Counted from the stretch's first letter, positions 8,095-16,686 are shown. The stretch is 64,000 nucleotides of DNA from Ferruginibacter sp. (GCA_013141115.1 JABFRP010000002.1:1662647-1726646); one strand, 5' to 3'. Numbers and translations: made by a program. The notes: generated by a model not told the origin, from the letters alone.

Positions 8095-9009
8095 GAGGAA
8101 AATACAAACATCAACAAATCAGCATCGCTTGGTTTGGCCAGTAAAGTGAAAGATTACTTTCAGTTAATTAAATTCACTTTAAGTTTTATGGTGGTGTTTA
8201 GTACTGTAGTTAGTTTTTTAATTGCACCTAACGAAGTATTTTATGTCAGGAATAAAATAATATCAGTTCTTTTACTTTTTGTAGCAGGAATGTTAATTAC
8301 AGGATCGGCCAATGCCATTAACCAGGTGTTGGAAAAAAGTTCTGATGCGTTGATGAAACGCACTGCTAAAAGGCCTGTTGCCAGTGGCAGAATGAGTGAA
8401 AATGAAGCTGTGATATTTGCAGTAATTGCAGGTGCCTTAGGTGTGATAATGATGTGGGTGTTCTTTAACTTTCAAAGTGCAATGGTGAGTTTATTCAGCT
8501 TGTTTTTGTATGGCTTTATTTACACACCACTAAAAAAAGTTAACTCCATTTCAGTATTAGTAGGTGCCATACCAGGCGCTTTACCTTGTTTAATTGGATG
8601 GGTGGCAGCAACAGATAGTTTTAGTATGGGTGGATGGGTTTTATTTGGCATTCAGTTTTTATGGCAGTTTCCGCATTTTTGGGCAATTGCGTGGTTGGCA
8701 CATAAAGATTATACCACGGCAGGTTTTAAATTACTGCCGGCAGATAAGGGGCCAACCAGGTTTACAGCAATGCAAAGTATTATTTACAGTGCATTAATGA
8801 TACCGGTGGGGTTGTTGCCTTACTTTACCGGAATGGCCGGAGTAGTAAGTATGTGGGTTTTACTGGCTTGCAACCTTGCGATGGTTTATGTAAGCGTTCT
8901 TTTGTTCATTAAAATGGATGCCAAAAGCGCAAGAAGAGTAATGTTTAGTTCTTATTTTTATTTAATGATTGTTTTATTGGCATTGTTTGCCAACAGGGCA
9001 CATTTTTAA
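8092..9009 (+). CDS. ctaB: Protoheme IX farnesyltransferase (heme O synthase)
   Basis: The 305-residue protein is a UbiA-family membrane prenyltransferase with about nine hydrophobic segments. The first Asp-rich prenyl-diphosphate motif is seen around residues 77-100 (NQVLEKSSDALMKRT followed by RPVASGRM), and a second conserved region around HKDYTTAGFKLLP near 203-215. It adds a farnesyl group to heme b, giving heme o, which CtaA (41981) then oxidises to heme a for CoxA. It lies inside the cox operon downstream of coxA. The start is the ATG at 8092, within the AACCATn array; no better start is present. Confidence 0.95.
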   Translation: MEENTNINKSASLGLASKVKDYFQLIKFTLSFMVVFSTVVSFLIAPNEVFYVRNKIISVLLLFVAGMLITGSANAINQVLEKSSDALMKRTAKRPVASGRMSENEAVIFAVIAGALGVIMMWVFFNFQSAMVSLFSLFLYGFIYTPLKKVNSISVLVGAIPGALPCLIGWVAATDSFSMGGWVLFGIQFLWQFPHFWAIAWLAHKDYTTAGFKLLPADKGPTRFTAMQSIIYSALMIPVGLLPYFTGMAGVVSMWVLLACNLAMVYVSVLLFIKMDAKSARRVMFSSYFYLMIVLLALFANRAHF

Positions 9010-9052
9010 ATTTAAGTAAGTACTTTTTATATTTTTTGGAAAAATATTTTGA

Positions 9053-9619
9053 ATGAGTACAGTGGTAATGGAACAACGAAAAAAAATACATCCGCATAAA
9101 TTTACTTTGTGGATAGGTATCGGAAGTATCTTGATGATGTTTGCAGGGTTAACCAGTGCTTATATTGTAAAGCGCAATCAGGCCAACTGGGTAACTTTTC
9201 AGCTGCCGGTAATATTTTGGTACAGTACAGCAATAATGTTGTTGAGTAGTGTTACACTGTTTTTAGCAGGCCGCTCTTTTAAAGAAAGAGTAATGGCTAA
9301 ATACCGGAGGTTAATGACGGCAACTATTATACTGGGAGTTCTTTTTATTGTAATGCAGGTAATAGGGTTTAAGCAATTGTACAGCCTTGGAGTTACGTTG
9401 CAGGGAAATGTGTCGTTTTCTTTTATGTATGCCATTGTTGGTTTACATGGCGCACATGTTATTGGTGGAATAATTGCCTTGCTGGTGCTTTTTGCTAAAG
9501 CATTCAACGCAAAAACAAGAATTTACAATACAGTTCCGGTAGAAGTAATCAGTACTTACTGGCACTTTGTAGATGTATTGTGGATTTATCTTTTGATCTT
9601 TTTATTGATGATAAGATAA
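9053..9619 (+). CDS. Cytochrome c oxidase subunit III family protein (first copy)
   Basis: The 188-residue, five-TM-like protein belongs to the CoxC/subunit-III family. The C-terminal half has the family signature: GLHGAHVIGG, then TYWHFVDVLWIYLLIF at the end. It is shorter than the second subunit-III gene at 9681 and lacks its large central loop. Tandem subunit-III genes are common in Bacteroidota oxidase operons. Subunit III stabilises the oxygen/proton entry side of subunit I. It sits between ctaB and the second copy. Confidence 0.9.
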   Translation: MSTVVMEQRKKIHPHKFTLWIGIGSILMMFAGLTSAYIVKRNQANWVTFQLPVIFWYSTAIMLLSSVTLFLAGRSFKERVMAKYRRLMTATIILGVLFIVMQVIGFKQLYSLGVTLQGNVSFSFMYAIVGLHGAHVIGGIIALLVLFAKAFNAKTRIYNTVPVEVISTYWHFVDVLWIYLLIFLLMIR

Positions 9620-9680
9620 AAACGGTTTAAGCATAGAGTGTTACAGTATAAAAATAAGTAGTAAAATAAAAGTTATATAG

Positions 9681-10418
9681 ATGTCAACAACAGCAACGCC
9701 AACAAATACCAAATGGTGGAACGGGGGAAGAAGCCCGTTTAACGCAAGCTATGGTAAAGTAATGATGTGGTACTTTTTAATGAGTGATGCCTTTACTTTT
9801 GGCGCATTTTTAATTAGTTACGGCACCATTCGTTTTAGCCAAAATCACTGGGTAGATCCTAACCATGTTTTTAATTCTTTTCCTTTTGCAGGGCACGCTA
9901 ATTTGCCACTGGCATTTGTTAGTTTAATGACCTTTATTTTAATATTTAGTTCTGTAACAATGGTGTTGGCAGTACATGAAGGGCATAATATGAACAGGAA
10001 GGGTGTAGAGAAATACATGATACTAACAATTATTGGCGGTATAGCTTTCTTAAGTTGCCAGGCATGGGAATGGACGCATATGCTTACCGGCCAGCATGAA
10101 GTATTGGTAAACGGACAAATTGAACTTTGGAATACTACTGTGTCACATAACCCTTTTGGCCCAGAAGTAATGTTTAATGGAAAAGAAGTTGCCACCCCCG
10201 GACCAATAGCCTTTGGTAGCTATTTCTTCGAAATTACAGGCTTTCACGGCTTTCACGTATTTAGTGGTGTTATCATAAATATTGTAATGTACATTAAAAC
10301 CAAAATGGGGCATTTTGATCAACGTGGTCATTACGAAATGATTGAAAAGGCTGGTTTGTACTGGCACTTTGTGGATCTGGTTTGGGTATTTGTATTCCTT
10401 TGCTTCTATCTAATTTAA
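9681..10418 (+). CDS. coxC: Cytochrome c oxidase subunit III (second copy)
   Basis: This 245-residue protein has the classical subunit-III ending: SYFFEITGFHGFHVFSG near residues 175-192 and GLYWHFVDLVWVFVFLCFYL at the C-terminus, with an EWTHM segment in the middle corresponding to the family's W/E motif. About six TM segments are visible. It is the fuller of the two tandem subunit-III proteins. It is followed by an inverted octamer repeat and then the subunit-IV gene. Confidence 0.93.
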   Translation: MSTTATPTNTKWWNGGRSPFNASYGKVMMWYFLMSDAFTFGAFLISYGTIRFSQNHWVDPNHVFNSFPFAGHANLPLAFVSLMTFILIFSSVTMVLAVHEGHNMNRKGVEKYMILTIIGGIAFLSCQAWEWTHMLTGQHEVLVNGQIELWNTTVSHNPFGPEVMFNGKEVATPGPIAFGSYFFEITGFHGFHVFSGVIINIVMYIKTKMGHFDQRGHYEMIEKAGLYWHFVDLVWVFVFLCFYLI

Positions 10419-10423
10419 GTTCA

Positions 10424-10489
10424 GGGGTTTAGAAGTTTAGGAGTTTAGTAGCTCCATCTAAACTTCTAAACCCCTAAACTTCTAAACTC
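10424..10489. repeat. Opposed octamer arrays forming a 17-bp hairpin
   Basis: The spacer between subunits III and IV holds TTTAGAAG, TTTAGGAG, TTTAGTAG (10428-10451, period 8) and then CTAAACTT, CTAAACCC, CTAAACTT, CTAAACTC (10458-10489, period 8). The two are reverse complements: bases 10424-10440 and 10458-10474 make a perfect 17-bp inverted repeat with a 17-nt loop. There is no T-run, so it is not a standard terminator; it could be an mRNA-stabilising or processing hairpin. The CTAAAC word recurs at 18655-18683. Confidence 0.85.
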
Positions 10490-10513
10490 ATTATAAATTA
10501 TTTAATAAGAACT

Positions 10514-10951
10514 ATGTCAGCACATTCAGCATCACCGGAAATAACATTTCACGCCGATCATTCAGGCGGCACAAAAAAAATTTGGAGAACCTTTTGGCTA
10601 TTATCTGTTATTACAGTAATAGAACTAGCTATTGGTTTGGCAATATATAATATCCATAAAGGAGAAGCACCCAACCATACCCTGGTATTAATGTTTAAAG
10701 GGGTAGTTTGTATTTTAACACTTGCAAAAGCATATTATATTGTTTCTATTTTTATGCACCTGGGTGATGAGATAAGAAATATGATCATGACCATCGTCGT
10801 GCCGCTGTGTTTATTCATCTGGTTTATTATTGCATTTTTATGGGACGGCAACAGTTGGAAAAATTTAAGAAATACTGACGCAGGTAGCAGAGAATATAAA
10901 ACTGAACAAGTGGCAAAACCCGCTGCAATTGAAAAGGGAGCTAAAGACTAA
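10514..10951 (+). CDS. Cytochrome c oxidase subunit IV family protein
   Basis: The 145-residue protein has three hydrophobic segments (about 28-47, 57-80 and 90-115) and a charged C-terminal tail, the usual plan of the small prokaryotic subunit-IV family. It contains a YIVSIFMHLGDE segment typical of Bacteroidota members. It is the last gene of the act-cox operon and is followed by a strong terminator at 10975. It is a small structural subunit with no redox centre. Confidence 0.88.
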   Translation: MSAHSASPEITFHADHSGGTKKIWRTFWLLSVITVIELAIGLAIYNIHKGEAPNHTLVLMFKGVVCILTLAKAYYIVSIFMHLGDEIRNMIMTIVVPLCLFIWFIIAFLWDGNSWKNLRNTDAGSREYKTEQVAKPAAIEKGAKD

Positions 10952-10974
10952 ACAAAAAAATATTAAATACCAAG

Positions 10975-11001
10975 GCCATCGCACCAAGCGATGGCTTTTT
11001 T
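10975..11001 (+). terminator. Rho-independent terminator of the act-cox operon
   Basis: An 8-bp GC-rich stem, GCCATCGC (10975-10982) with GCGATGGC (10988-10995), has a 5-nt loop and is followed by six T. It ends the respiratory operon before the sco gene. Confidence 0.9.
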
Positions 11002-11048
11002 ATTAAATACTATTAAAAGCAAAACCCCTTTTTTGAACTTGCTTGCTG

Positions 11049-11056
11049 TAAATTTG
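11049..11056 (+). promoter_or_regulatory. Bacteroidota -7 promoter element upstream of sco
   Basis: TAAATTTG matches the TAnnTTTG consensus and lies 20 bases before the sco start. No TTTG sits at the preferred 19-21 nt upstream (one lies about 13 nt away), so this is a half-supported promoter. Confidence 0.5.
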
Positions 11057-11076
11057 CATTCTCAGTAATAAAAATT

Positions 11077-11862
11077 ATGAATAAAAAAGCAATACTTTCT
11101 TTAATGCTGGCTATGCTGTTGCCATTTACAGGCTACTTTTTAGTAAAGTATTACAGTAAAGACGCAGTACACATGCCGGGTAAATATTATATGCCCGATA
11201 GCATTGTGGTAAAAGAAAGAAAAGGAAAAATGGTGACAGATACCATTTGGCATAAAGTAAAAAACATACAATTCACCAATCAGCTAGGAAAAAAAGTGAG
11301 CCTGGATGATTTACATGGAAAAATAATTGTACTGGATTTCTTTTTTACACGCTGCCCTTCTATTTGCCCCGGCCTTGCTAAAAGTATGAAGCGCCTGCAG
11401 GATTCTTTTGTAAAAAATGATAGTATTGTGCAGTTCATTTCAATAAGTATTGATCCGGAACATGACTCTGTACCACAGTTAAGAAAATTTGCGGATCGCT
11501 ATAATATTAACCACGATACCTGGTGGTTGGTAACCGGTGATAAAAAAGAAATTTATGATTTTGCCTTAAATGAAATTAGGGCAAATATTGCCGACCCCGG
11601 AGTAGATACCGCATTTATCCATACCGAGAATTTCTTTTTATTAGATACCAACAGAATTGTAAGAGGATTTTATAATGGATTTGATACAGCCAAACAGGAA
11701 ACACTGGTAAGAGATATTCCGTTGCTGATGCTGGAAAGAGATAAAACTTCTCCATCTATATTAAGAGATTTTATTCCTATACTGCCCCTTATTTTTATAG
11801 CCATAGGAATTGTTTTGATAATAACACTTTTACTAAACAGAAATAAAAATAAACAGGCCTAG
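11077..11862 (+). CDS. sco: SCO1/SenC-family copper chaperone
   Basis: The 261-residue protein has an N-terminal membrane anchor (5-22), a thioredoxin-like domain and a second C-terminal TM (about 233-253), so it is anchored at both ends. The copper-binding CxxxC is C93-PSI-C97 and the third ligand is H182 in the FIHTENFFLLD segment. SCO proteins deliver copper to, or reduce, the CuA site of subunit II (coxB). It heads a three-gene group directly after the cox operon, and its stop is one base before the next start, so translation is probably coupled. Confidence 0.93.
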   Translation: MNKKAILSLMLAMLLPFTGYFLVKYYSKDAVHMPGKYYMPDSIVVKERKGKMVTDTIWHKVKNIQFTNQLGKKVSLDDLHGKIIVLDFFFTRCPSICPGLAKSMKRLQDSFVKNDSIVQFISISIDPEHDSVPQLRKFADRYNINHDTWWLVTGDKKEIYDFALNEIRANIADPGVDTAFIHTENFFLLDTNRIVRGFYNGFDTAKQETLVRDIPLLMLERDKTSPSILRDFIPILPLIFIAIGIVLIITLLLNRNKNKQA

Positions 11863-11863
11863 T

Positions 11864-12448
11864 ATGTTACAACCTTCTTTGCAGAAAAATGATAAAAAAG
11901 CCAAGGTCTTAATTTACATTGTATCATTTGTGGTATTTGCTACAGTGGTATTATTAAGTAAAATTAAATTAGATGTTGACCTGGGGTTTAATGTGCATGT
12001 GTTTGCACAGGCAAATGCCATTATCAATTCTGCAGTTGCCGTTTTGCTTTTAACAGGATTGGTTACCATTAAACAAAAAAAATATTTGCTGCATAAAAAA
12101 ATAATGCTTGCAGCCATGACCTTATCAGTATTGTTTTTAGTTTCTTACATCTGTCATCATCTGCTGGCAGGAGATACTAAGTTTGGTGACATAGATCATA
12201 ATGGTATTTTAAGCAACGAAGAAAAAACTGCAGCCGGAAGCTTGCGCATGCTGTATTATTTTATTTTGCTTACACATATTCCATTGGCAGCAATTATACT
12301 TCCCCTTATTTTATTTACTGCTTACAGGGCTTTAATTGGGGAGTACGAACAGCACAAAAAATTAACCAGAATAACCTGGCCGGTATGGTTTTATGTAGCC
12401 GTTACCGGCGTGGTGGTTTACTTAATGATCAGCCCCTATTATAATTAG
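11864..12448 (+). CDS. DUF420 membrane protein, probable oxidase assembly factor
   Basis: This 194-residue protein has about five TM segments with the His-containing pattern of DUF420, including LVSYICHHLLAGDTKFGD near residues 86-106 and LLTHIPLAAIILPLIL near 133-150. In Bacillus the DUF420 protein CtaM is needed for heme-a-containing oxidases, and genes of this family often lie beside cox and sco genes. The placement directly after sco fits. The exact biochemical role is not known. Confidence 0.85.
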   Translation: MLQPSLQKNDKKAKVLIYIVSFVVFATVVLLSKIKLDVDLGFNVHVFAQANAIINSAVAVLLLTGLVTIKQKKYLLHKKIMLAAMTLSVLFLVSYICHHLLAGDTKFGDIDHNGILSNEEKTAAGSLRMLYYFILLTHIPLAAIILPLILFTAYRALIGEYEQHKKLTRITWPVWFYVAVTGVVVYLMISPYYN

Positions 12449-12452
12449 CATT

Positions 12453-12914
12453 ATGAATAAAGGCAATGATTTAAGAGCAATGAACTTGATGCATAAGGCA
12501 ATGCTGGCCGGGCAAATTTTATTTGCTGCTATTTGCTTTTATATGTTGTACAGCAAAGCAATGGTTCCTTCTCTACAGGATATGGATAAAATATTTCAGG
12601 TAATAGCAATCGCACTTTCTGCGGCAGGTTTTTTTGCAGGTAATTTTTTATTTAAAAAGAAATTATCACAGGCAAGAGAAATTTCCGCAGGGTTAAAAGA
12701 AAAATTTGCTCTATATCGTTCGGGCTGTGTAATGCAGTGGGCCTTTTTAGAAGGGCCGGGTATTTTCAGCATTGTATGCTTTTTTCTTACAGGCAATTAT
12801 GCATTTATAGCTTTAGCTGCAGTATTGATATTATTATTTGCAATTTTGGCACCTTCTAAATTGAAAATTGCATTGCTGCTTGGTGTAAGCGAAGCGGAGG
12901 TTAGTGAATTATAA
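12453..12914 (+). CDS. Unknown four-TM membrane protein linked to sco
   Basis: The 153-residue protein has four hydrophobic segments (about 17-35, 46-66, 90-112 and 115-135) and no motif I know. It begins five bases after the DUF420 gene, so it is likely co-transcribed with sco. Its last six bases overlap the end of the opposite-strand gene at 12909. It could be a further oxidase assembly protein, but only context suggests this. Confidence 0.8.
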   Translation: MNKGNDLRAMNLMHKAMLAGQILFAAICFYMLYSKAMVPSLQDMDKIFQVIAIALSAAGFFAGNFLFKKKLSQAREISAGLKEKFALYRSGCVMQWAFLEGPGIFSIVCFFLTGNYAFIALAAVLILLFAILAPSKLKIALLLGVSEAEVSEL

Positions 12915-13652
12915 AACGGGCTCTACAATTATTTTTACCGGGCTTAAATAGGTGATCACCACTTTTATTTTATCTCCCACTTTTATATCTTTTACTAAAT
13001 CAGTTGCGGCAGTATTTTTTGACAGTGCAATTTTCGCCTGTATTTTATCACCAATAATGTTTAGGTAAATGCCATGTGGTGATATTTTGTACACTTCAGC
13101 CTCAACAGGTGTTTTTGCTTTTTGCAGTTTTACTGCAGCGTAAAACTCCGGGATATAATTATTGTTGAACAGCTTGGCAGTTACTTTCTCTTTGTTCTCC
13201 ATATTTTCTAAAGAAAAAGTAACGGCTTCATTCAATTCTTTTTCTGTAGGTATTATTTGCCAGGGCGATACAGCAACAGGAAAAAACAGGTAACTGTCGA
13301 TTTCTTTTACATAAATTTTATCTTCGGCCATTTTTAAATAACCAATAAAATTATTTTCTGTTTTTGCTTTGTTGATAAGCACATCCAACGCAGGATTGTA
13401 TAAATACTGAATATTACTGGCTACCATTTTATCGCCCCTGCCCGAAAGCCCGGCATTAAAATTTATAATATCTCCAATATGAAAAGTATGTGCTTTTTTT
13501 ATTAGGCCATCTTTAATTAATTGCTGCTGGGTTTTATCATCTACCACACCATTAATAGTTTTCTTTTTTCCGTTTACCTCATACTCTATCATCACGTATT
13601 GTTTTTCGTGATTTACAAAAGAAACCTTGCCTTGTATAATTGTATTGCTCAT
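12909..13652 (-). CDS. Conserved protein with possible OB/S1-like domains
   Basis: The 247-residue soluble protein is Lys/Val/Ile-rich. The C-terminal 70 residues (VEAEVYKISPHGIYLNIIGDKI, then VGDKIKVVITYLSP) resemble the beta pattern of an S1 RNA-binding fold, and the N-terminal 90 residues also look like a beta-barrel with HIGDIINFN. This is a visual similarity only. It is the last gene of a minus-strand run (trmB, DUF5522, alkyltransferase-like protein and this gene), starting two bases after its neighbour's stop. Confidence 0.75.
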   Translation of the reverse strand: MSNTIIQGKVSFVNHEKQYVMIEYEVNGKKKTINGVVDDKTQQQLIKDGLIKKAHTFHIGDIINFNAGLSGRGDKMVASNIQYLYNPALDVLINKAKTENNFIGYLKMAEDKIYVKEIDSYLFFPVAVSPWQIIPTEKELNEAVTFSLENMENKEKVTAKLFNNNYIPEFYAAVKLQKAKTPVEAEVYKISPHGIYLNIIGDKIQAKIALSKNTAATDLVKDIKVGDKIKVVITYLSPVKIIVEPVL

Positions 13653-13654
13653 TG

Positions 13655-14065
13655 TTATAAACTTAATTCAGTTACCGGATCCCAAAATATTTTTTTAAAA
13701 TCTACCACCGTATCATTCTTTACAGCTACACCATCTTTTTTTAATAATTCTTCCATTAATGTTGGGGTATCAAAGTGATGCTTTCCACTTAGCATACCGT
13801 TTCTGTTTACTACCCTTTGTGCCGGCACTTTGGGTTTTGCTGTATGTGCGGCATTCATTGCCCAGCCCACCATCCGTGCAGATAATTTTGTGCCCAGGTA
13901 TGCCGCAATAGCACCATAAGATGTAACTTTTCCCTTGGGTATTTGCCGTACCACTTCATATACATCCACAAAAAAACTGTATTCTTTTACTGTACTACGT
14001 GGCTTTTCTTCAGCTTTTTTTATGCTTACTTTTTTACCCGGTAATGTGGTTGATTGCTTTGCCAT
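13655..14065 (-). CDS. Alkyltransferase-like protein (MGMT family without the catalytic Cys)
   Basis: The 136-residue protein has the Ada/MGMT C-terminal winged-helix fold: VYEVVRQIPKGKVTSYGAIA near residues 35-54, then the helix with ARMVGWAMN. The methyl-acceptor motif PCHRV of true O6-methylguanine transferases is replaced by P81-A-Q-R-V, so there is no acceptor Cys. That defines the ATL class, which binds alkylated guanine and recruits nucleotide excision repair. The start overlaps the DUF5522 gene by 32 bases. The first 25 residues are a Lys-rich extension. Confidence 0.9.
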   Translation of the reverse strand: MAKQSTTLPGKKVSIKKAEEKPRSTVKEYSFFVDVYEVVRQIPKGKVTSYGAIAAYLGTKLSARMVGWAMNAAHTAKPKVPAQRVVNRNGMLSGKHHFDTPTLMEELLKKDGVAVKNDTVVDFKKIFWDPVTELSL

Positions 14066-14243
14066 CAGGTATTAAAGATAGTAATTCGCTGCGTTTTGGC
14101 TCCGGAACATTTTTATAATTATAAGGGCAATGCTTACAACCATTGCCACAGCAGTCACCTTTTTGCAAATGGTATTTTTCTGTAAGAACAATATAGCCTT
14201 GTTCATTGTAATAATAATCTTCTCCTTCAGTCAGGTTGTTCAT
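14034..14243 (-). CDS. DUF5522 small Cys-rich protein
   Basis: The 69-residue protein contains GYIVLTEKYHLQKGDCCGNG and then CKHCPY, giving a cluster of four Cys plus His (CC, C, C), suggestive of a metal site. This is the DUF5522 pattern common in Bacteroidota. It overlaps trmB by 17 bases upstream and the ATL gene by 32 bases downstream, so the three are translationally tied. Function unknown. Confidence 0.85.
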   Translation of the reverse strand: MNNLTEGEDYYYNEQGYIVLTEKYHLQKGDCCGNGCKHCPYNYKNVPEPKRSELLSLIPDGKAINHITG

Positions 14244-14928
14244 TTTTTAATTGCTCCTGTAATTGGTCATCAATATTTTTTATACTTGCCGGCAAAGTAA
14301 ATTTAAGATAATGTATTGTATTACTTTGGGCAATATCCAGGCTTTCGTAATGAGTTTTTATTTTCAATTCTTCTTTTACTTCGGGTTGTTTGTACACATC
14401 ACTGTAATCTTCAACAATAGTTAAGCCATATAGTTCAATTACCGTTTTTGTAAATTGGTACAAATCGGGAGAATCTGTTTTAAGATGTATTACGCCGGTT
14501 GGTTTTAAAAACTGCTGGTATAAACGTAAAAACCTTGGGTGGGTCAATCTTTTTTTTGCTTTGGAAACCCGTAATTGCGGATCGGGAAAAGTGATCCATA
14601 TCTCTTCTACTTCGGCAGCAGCAAAAAATTCAGCGATGCGTTCAATTTGGGTTCTTAAAAAGCCGGCATTGTCCAGTTTTTCTGCCAGGCATTTTTTAGC
14701 ACCAATGTACATACGGTTGCCTTTTACATCAACCCCAATAAAGTTTTGTTGTGGAAATAATTTAGAAAGGCCAACAGTATATTCGCCCCTGCCACAGGCC
14801 AGCTCTAAAATAACAGGGTTATCATTTTTAAAAAAACTGTTCCATTTGCCGGGCATATTTTCCGGATACTCCAAAACATTGGCAAAGGTTTTTATATCTG
14901 CAAAACGTTGTAATTTTTTTTGTGCCAT
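14227..14928 (-). CDS. trmB: tRNA (guanine-N7)-methyltransferase TrmB
   Basis: This 233-residue protein is a class-I SAM methyltransferase that makes m7G46 in tRNA. Visible motifs are the SAM-binding LELACGRGEYTVGLSKLFP near residues 43-61, GVDVKGNRM, and the family's catalytic block EEIWITFPDPQ followed by KKRLTHPRFL, where the usual TrmB spelling is FPDPWPK-H-K-R. I chose the ATG at 14928 (MAQKKLQRF); a TTG three codons upstream is possible but less likely. It leads the four-gene minus-strand run ending at 12909. Confidence 0.93.
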   Translation of the reverse strand: MAQKKLQRFADIKTFANVLEYPENMPGKWNSFFKNDNPVILELACGRGEYTVGLSKLFPQQNFIGVDVKGNRMYIGAKKCLAEKLDNAGFLRTQIERIAEFFAAAEVEEIWITFPDPQLRVSKAKKRLTHPRFLRLYQQFLKPTGVIHLKTDSPDLYQFTKTVIELYGLTIVEDYSDVYKQPEVKEELKIKTHYESLDIAQSNTIHYLKFTLPASIKNIDDQLQEQLKNEQPD

Positions 14929-14991
14929 GGGCGGCAAAGATAATTAAAGCGCCGTTGAATAATAAGCTTGCCCTTACTAAATAAAACCGGC

Positions 14992-15921
14992 TTATATTTT
15001 AAGCTGAAAGCCGGCCCCTACAATAGATTTTAATTGTAATGCCGGAGAGTTTTTCTCATCACCAAAAATCCGGGTATCATCATCATAGATCACATCAAAA
15101 CTCCAGTTAAACGAAAGCATTTTAAAAACTTTAATGGCCAGTACATTGGTCATATAAACATCTACATTCCAGGGATTTTTTTTATAGTTGGAAAACATAT
15201 CCAAACGGGATCTGTAGGTAAGATTTTTTACCAGTTCTTTTTGATAGTTAACTGTTGCAAATGCACCCAGTTGATTGATCACATTTTTTCCGGTATCCAC
15301 ACCATACGAAGCTTTTGACGCAAGGCTATCATTGGTTACAATAACCCAACGGGATGTAAGTGGCGAAGCAAAAAGTGATAATTCTTTTTGAGGTTTATAA
15401 TCAACTCCCAAGCTGGTAAGCACATAGCCCGGCGATAAAAAATTGGAAGAATATACTTTTACTTTATTGGGATAAGAATACCCTGTAAAAAACTGTGTTC
15501 TGAAATTAAATAAAGAACCAACAGTGGTTTTTTTATTGATAGAGTAACTGTATTTAGAAACAAGATCGATACGGTCATCATTTTTTCTGGAACCCAGGCT
15601 GGTAGTTTTTAAAAAACCAAAAACAAGATCCAGCGAATTATCCCAGTTAAATTTCCTTTTTTTATGAGAAGCATATAAGTTTAGTGTAGTGTTTACATTT
15701 ATCGAAAACTCATCGCCACCGGCGGCCCAGTTACTTAAACTACCCTGGCCAAGGTTTAAACGATACAAACCACCCGTCTTCCATGCTTTTTTTGAAGTAT
15801 CCGGTGCAGGCACTTTGGGTGTAACTGTACCAGATTCCAGCTGAAGTATTTTGATAGCTTTATCCTGGGCATTGGTAAAAAGAGGTAACAAAAAAAGTAC
15901 ACTAAGTTTTGCAAATCTCAT
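14992..15921 (-). CDS. DUF3078 outer-membrane beta-barrel protein
   Basis: The 309-residue protein has a Sec signal (1-18, ending FTNAQ) and alternating hydrophobic/aromatic strands throughout, ending in a hydrophobic strand with a C-terminal Ile. The LSNWAAGGDEFSINVNTTLN segment near residues 60-80 and WDNSLDLVFGFLKT near 93-107 are typical of DUF3078. It is probably an outer-membrane protein of unknown substrate. It stands alone between trmB and the ORF6N gene. Confidence 0.87.
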   Translation of the reverse strand: MRFAKLSVLFLLPLFTNAQDKAIKILQLESGTVTPKVPAPDTSKKAWKTGGLYRLNLGQGSLSNWAAGGDEFSINVNTTLNLYASHKKRKFNWDNSLDLVFGFLKTTSLGSRKNDDRIDLVSKYSYSINKKTTVGSLFNFRTQFFTGYSYPNKVKVYSSNFLSPGYVLTSLGVDYKPQKELSLFASPLTSRWVIVTNDSLASKASYGVDTGKNVINQLGAFATVNYQKELVKNLTYRSRLDMFSNYKKNPWNVDVYMTNVLAIKVFKMLSFNWSFDVIYDDDTRIFGDEKNSPALQLKSIVGAGFQLKI

Positions 15922-16086
15922 TTGATGGAATAAGGGTTAAATGAGATGCAAAGAAAGCAATGAAAATGCAAATGTTATGCAAAAAATGAAGTTTAGTATG
16001 ATAACAATTCACTATTTTGTTATTAATAATTTTTTCAATATCATTTTAAAACAACAGCGTCTGTTATTAATACTGCAAGCAATACA

Positions 16087-16623
16087 ATGAATCTGCAAAT
16101 AATACATAACAAAATATTTGAGGTTAGAGGACAAAGGGTAATGCTGGATTTTGATTTGGCAGAGCTTTATCAAACAGAAACTAAATATTTAAAACGGGCA
16201 GTAAGACAAAATTTAAAAAAATTCCCCATTGATTTTATGTTTGAACTTACAAAAAATGAGTTTGAAACTTTGAGGTGCAATTTTAGCACCTCAAAACGTG
16301 GTGGTATAAGATATATGCCTTTTGCATTTACGGAGCATGGTGTAACAATGCTGGCATCTGTTTTAAATTCCGATAAGGCAATTGATATGAATATTGCTAT
16401 AGTAAGGGCATTTATAGCCATGCGGCATTTTGCCAACAACCACAAAGATTTGTTTGAACAGATAAATGATTTACGAAAGGAAATGCAAGCCCGTTTAGGT
16501 GAACACGATACACAGTTGGGAGCCATTTATGATGCATTAGAAAATTTGCTTGACAAAAAGGAAGAAGAGGCTACAACAAAACAACAATGGAAGGAAAGAG
16601 AAAGGATTGGATTTAAGAAGTAA
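16087..16623 (+). CDS. ORF6N-domain protein
   Basis: The 178-residue protein has an N-terminal ORF6N domain (about 1-90) with MLDFDLAELYQTETKYLKRA and FPFAFTEHGVTMLASVL-like segments, followed by a coiled C-terminal tail rich in Glu and Lys. ORF6N is a DNA-binding-type domain frequent in phages and in scattered bacterial genes near mobile DNA, often in several genomic copies. No integrase or other phage gene is nearby. It lies next to the tRNA-like RNA at 16655-16914, convergent with it. Confidence 0.9.
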   Translation: MNLQIIHNKIFEVRGQRVMLDFDLAELYQTETKYLKRAVRQNLKKFPIDFMFELTKNEFETLRCNFSTSKRGGIRYMPFAFTEHGVTMLASVLNSDKAIDMNIAIVRAFIAMRHFANNHKDLFEQINDLRKEMQARLGEHDTQLGAIYDALENLLDKKEEEATTKQQWKERERIGFKK

Positions 16624-16654
16624 AATTTAAAACTCAGGAACAGACAGATACAAA

Positions 16655-16686
16655 ACAAAAAAGCCTCCGTTTTTCAACGAAGGCTT
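16655..16686 (-). terminator. Terminator of the tRNA-like RNA
   Basis: An 11-bp stem (16661-16671 with 16676-16686, one G-U pair) with a GAAA tetraloop on the minus strand is followed by a run of six T. It marks the 3' end of a minus-strand transcript that contains no credible protein gene. Confidence 0.9.

Noticed and set aside
16087..16623. Prophage at the ORF6N gene
   Set aside because: No integrase, capsid, tail or lysis gene within reach; a lone ORF6N gene is not a prophage.
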